Positions 30,845-32,884 of a stretch of DNA of 32,884 nt are shown piece after piece. The DNA is taken from contig JAJEBZ010000137.1 in the NCBI GenBank assembly GCA_022822275.1, positions 1-32,884 of the forward strand. The letters run 5' to 3'. How positions within the stretch are numbered: the first letter of the stretch is position 1; each line of letters opens with the position of its first letter. Source of the stretch: Candidatus Poribacteria bacterium. Lineage in GTDB: Bacteria > Poribacteria > WGA-4E > WGA-3G. The notes beneath the pieces were generated by a model. The model made no database searches. It was not told the origin of the DNA and saw nothing but the letters and a program-made list of their open reading frames with translations. The translations under genes and the position numbers were made by a program.

Positions 30845-31549
30845 TTATTCCCCGAGATACGCTTGCCGCACCCGCTCATCTGCTAAAAGATCAACGGAAG
30901 TCCCCTCAATTGTGATTTCACCTGTTTCCATCACATACCCCCTGTCCGTTACATTCAAAGCAATTTGTGCGTTCTGTTCAACCAATAAAATTGTCGTACC
31001 CTCTTCATTTATCTGTTGTATAATTTCAAAGATCTGTTTTACTATCAAGGGAGCAAGTCCTAAAGAGGGTTCATCAAGTAGAAGGAGCCTTGGATTTGAC
31101 ATGAGCGCGCGTCCGATCGCTAACATCTGCTGTTCACCACCGCTGAGACTGCCACCGCGTTGTTTACGCCGCGTCGCAAGAATAGGAAAATAATCAAATA
31201 TCTTATCAAGGTCAGTTCTTATTCCAATTGTGTCTTTTCGGATGTAAGCACCGAGTTCAAGGTTTTCAAGCACCGTCATATCAGGGAAAATAAGACGGCC
31301 TTCAGGGACTTGGGATATACCGAGTGAAACGCGTTGTTCTGCTGAGGTAGTTGTTATATCCTGCCCCTCAAAGAAAACGCTGCCTTCTACTGGTTTATGA
31401 ACACCTGAAACCGTCATCAATGTTGTAGATTTACCAGCACCGTTTGCCCCAATCATACAAACTTTTTCACCAGCGTTTACCTTAACAGTAATACCCCGTA
31501 CAGCACGGATGTTCCCATAATAAGTGTGGATATCTCTAAGTTCAAGCAT
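30845..31549 (-). CDS. livF: Branched-chain amino acid ABC transporter ATPase, LivF type, 234 aa
   Basis: It powers uptake of leucine, isoleucine, valine or related compounds as a heterodimer with LivG. Walker A is GANGAGKST, the ABC signature is LSGGEQQMLA, Walker B is LLLLDEPSLGL, and the switch glutamine/histidine region is LLVEQNA. The LivF-type signature EGRLIFPDMTVLENLELGA is present. ATG 31549 overlaps the end of livG by 8 bp, so the two are translationally coupled. No permease or binding protein genes of the system are in this window. Confidence 0.93.
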   Translation of the reverse strand: MLELRDIHTYYGNIRAVRGITVKVNAGEKVCMIGANGAGKSTTLMTVSGVHKPVEGSVFFEGQDITTTSAEQRVSLGISQVPEGRLIFPDMTVLENLELGAYIRKDTIGIRTDLDKIFDYFPILATRRKQRGGSLSGGEQQMLAIGRALMSNPRLLLLDEPSLGLAPLIVKQIFEIIQQINEEGTTILLVEQNAQIALNVTDRGYVMETGEITIEGTSVDLLADERVRQAYLGE

Positions 31550-32354
31550 CTTCGGATGTTCCTAAATAAGCTTCTATGACACGTTCATCGTTTTGCACAT
31601 CTGCCGGTTGCCCTTCACTGATTTTCTCACCATGGTCTAATACAGTCACCCAATCAGATATCTGCATAACAACTTTCATATCGTGTTCAATCAACAGCAC
31701 CGAAATGCCTTGATCACGAATAGTATAGATGAGTGAAATAAGTTCTTGCGTCTCCTGCGGATTCATACCTGCAGCGGGTTCATCAAGAAGAAGTAGTGAA
31801 GGGCCCGTTGCTAAAGCTCTGGCTATCTCAACACGACGTTGGTCTCCGTAGGATAGATTTCCAGCTGTCTGGTTACTAACGTCACCTAACCCAACAAAAT
31901 TAAGCATTTCTATTGCGAATTCAGTAACCTGTTGTTCTTCTTGCATCTGTGTCTTGGTACGAAACACTGCACCGATGAAGGCACTGAAGGCGCGAGTACG
32001 AAATGATTCTACATAATCATTTAGAAGGTGTCTCCCGATTTTTACATTGTCCAAAACCGTTAGTTCAGTGAATAATCTAATATTTTGAAATGTTCGAGCT
32101 ATACCAAGACCCGTAACCTCATCTGGGCGTAGACCAGTAATACGCTTCCCTAAAAAATTGACATTCCCAAGCGTAGGTTTATCCAAACTGGTAACACAGT
32201 TAAACAGTGTTGTTTTTCCCGCACCGTTAGGGCCAATCAAACTGGAGATTTGGCCAGGGAGTACCCGCATTGATACTTTTGACAACGCGATTACACCACC
32301 ATAGTGACGACTTAACTCCCGTGTTTCAAGAATACTTCTCGGTGTAGTAGACAT
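31542..32354 (-). CDS. livG: Branched-chain amino acid ABC transporter ATPase, LivG type, 270 aa
   Basis: Partner ATPase of LivF. Motifs: GPNGAGKTT (Walker A), the LivG-type GLGIARTFQNIRLF, LSYGDQRRVEIARAL (signature), LLLLDEPAAGMNPQE (Walker B) and LLIEHDMKVV (switch His). I prefer ATG 32354, eight bases after GGGG; ATG 32360 would lie right against the ribosome binding site. A promoter lies upstream at 32387-32415, so livG begins the livG-livF-lgt operon. Confidence 0.92.
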   Translation of the reverse strand: MSTTPRSILETRELSRHYGGVIALSKVSMRVLPGQISSLIGPNGAGKTTLFNCVTSLDKPTLGNVNFLGKRITGLRPDEVTGLGIARTFQNIRLFTELTVLDNVKIGRHLLNDYVESFRTRAFSAFIGAVFRTKTQMQEEQQVTEFAIEMLNFVGLGDVSNQTAGNLSYGDQRRVEIARALATGPSLLLLDEPAAGMNPQETQELISLIYTIRDQGISVLLIEHDMKVVMQISDWVTVLDHGEKISEGQPADVQNDERVIEAYLGTSEDA

Positions 32355-32386
32355 TTTCATCTCCCCATCAATTTTACTCTTTATAT

Positions 32387-32415
32387 AGGATACCTTAAGA
32401 ATAAGACATTGTCAA
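32387..32415 (-). promoter_or_regulatory. Promoter for the livG-livF-lgt operon
   Basis: On the minus strand, TTGACA (32415-32410) is perfect and TATCCT (32392-32387) matches four of six, with a 17-bp spacer, about 35 bp before livG. The rest of 32416-32525 is AT-rich with no gene visible. Confidence 0.65.
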
Positions 32416-32525
32416 CACTTTTGCACAAGGTTATTTAGTTTTAAGAAATTATCGCCATGCAAGTTAACTATAAGTTAATATTGAAAAATTGTATATATAG
32501 ATGTTTATGTGGTATCCTTGTTTCT

Positions 32526-32722
32526 TGTCTGAACCAGAATTTACAGAATTAGTAGATTTTCAAATCAAAGGTATGAATCATGGCGAATGCCATACGCGCA
32601 TTCCCCGGGATTGGAGTTTGGTGCATGAGATTGCTATTCAAAAGTCGACATAATGCTTATCAAAAATCCTTGATGAGGTAATCCTGGTAATCTGGAAATC
32701 CTGAAAATCCTGGTTCAGACAA
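32526..32722. repeat. 197-bp inverted-repeat element sharing the TGTCTGAACCAG ends
   Basis: The left end begins TGTCTGAACCAGAATTTAC and the right end finishes AAAATCCTGGTTCAGACA, its reverse complement for 12 bases and similar further in. Between them is a fragment of the GAATGC/GCATTC repeat (about 32583-32612) but no reading frame. A short element with terminal inverted repeats and no gene is what a non-autonomous transposon (MITE) looks like. No target-site duplication is clear. The remaining 32723-32884 shows no gene. Confidence 0.6.
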
Positions 32723-32884
32723 AAAAATAAATATCTCAAAATAAGCAAACCGAAAAGACTAACACCTGTGATAGAATTTACTCAAAAACCTAAAACTAAA
32801 TAACCCTGCAGAAATATTCAATTGTCCAGTTTTTTCAAATACATTATGAAGCATTAACGGAAATCTATTGGATATTTATTAGAT

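Noticed and set aside
1-32884. tRNA or rRNA genes
   Set aside because: I saw no cloverleaf with a T-arm consensus and no rRNA-like sequence. A tRNA search program would be decisive.

Overview
The window (about 33 kb) looks like a chromosomal stretch of an uncultivated bacterium, most like Candidatus Poribacteria or a relative. This rests on paired LamG-like secreted proteins with a shared TWGQLKAK tail, WD40 and Gfo/Idh/MocA genes, and abundant interspersed hairpin repeats of the kind I associate with poribacterial genomes. That placement is an inference from memory; no rRNA or tRNA gene is visible. Many promoters have near-consensus -35/-10 boxes with 17-bp spacers, so ordinary sigma-70-type transcription is likely.

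Layout. 1-3950 is accessory DNA: the tail of a TnpB gene with an IS200/IS605-type right-end hairpin, a small antitoxin-like gene, then a minus-strand block (tandem ribbon-helix-helix protein, a phage tail-chaperone-like protein with a possible frameshift extension, and a Rep_3 plasmid replication initiator). The block lies between two direct copies of a composite repeat, as expected of an integrated plasmid-like unit. 3950-8000 holds an unknown gene, a tandem triplication of a small PD-(D/E)XK nuclease-like gene, a second small antitoxin-like gene and an unknown helical protein with its own promoter. 8060-11600 encodes secreted proteins: a seven-bladed WD40 propeller fused to a trypsin-like protease, and two LamG-type proteins.

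11980-15400 is metabolic and DNA repair: a Gfo/Idh/MocA oxidoreductase, a zinc alcohol/polyol dehydrogenase, endonuclease IV, and a 55-aa membrane protein with a zinc ribbon. 15640-18640 has two paralogous lipoproteins, one carrying about 60 copies of a 9-bp repeat coding Gly-Asn-Asn. 18690-22520 is an obg-proB-proA cluster closed by a clear terminator.

22600-29941 is the most interesting part. It is a self-contained cassette with its own promoter: a HEPN(Swt1-like)-DUF499 ATPase, an antitoxin/PIN-toxin pair with a separate internal promoter, a DUF1156 DNA methyltransferase, and a GIY-YIG nuclease. DUF499 and DUF1156 proteins are known as co-occurring, predicted anti-phage components. In this version a GIY-YIG protein sits where a nuclease/helicase partner might be expected, and a toxin-antitoxin module is embedded. 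On the opposite strand, 29988-32354 is a livG-livF-lgt operon. The right edge carries a 197-bp inverted-repeat element sharing its ends with the repeats that flank the Rep block.
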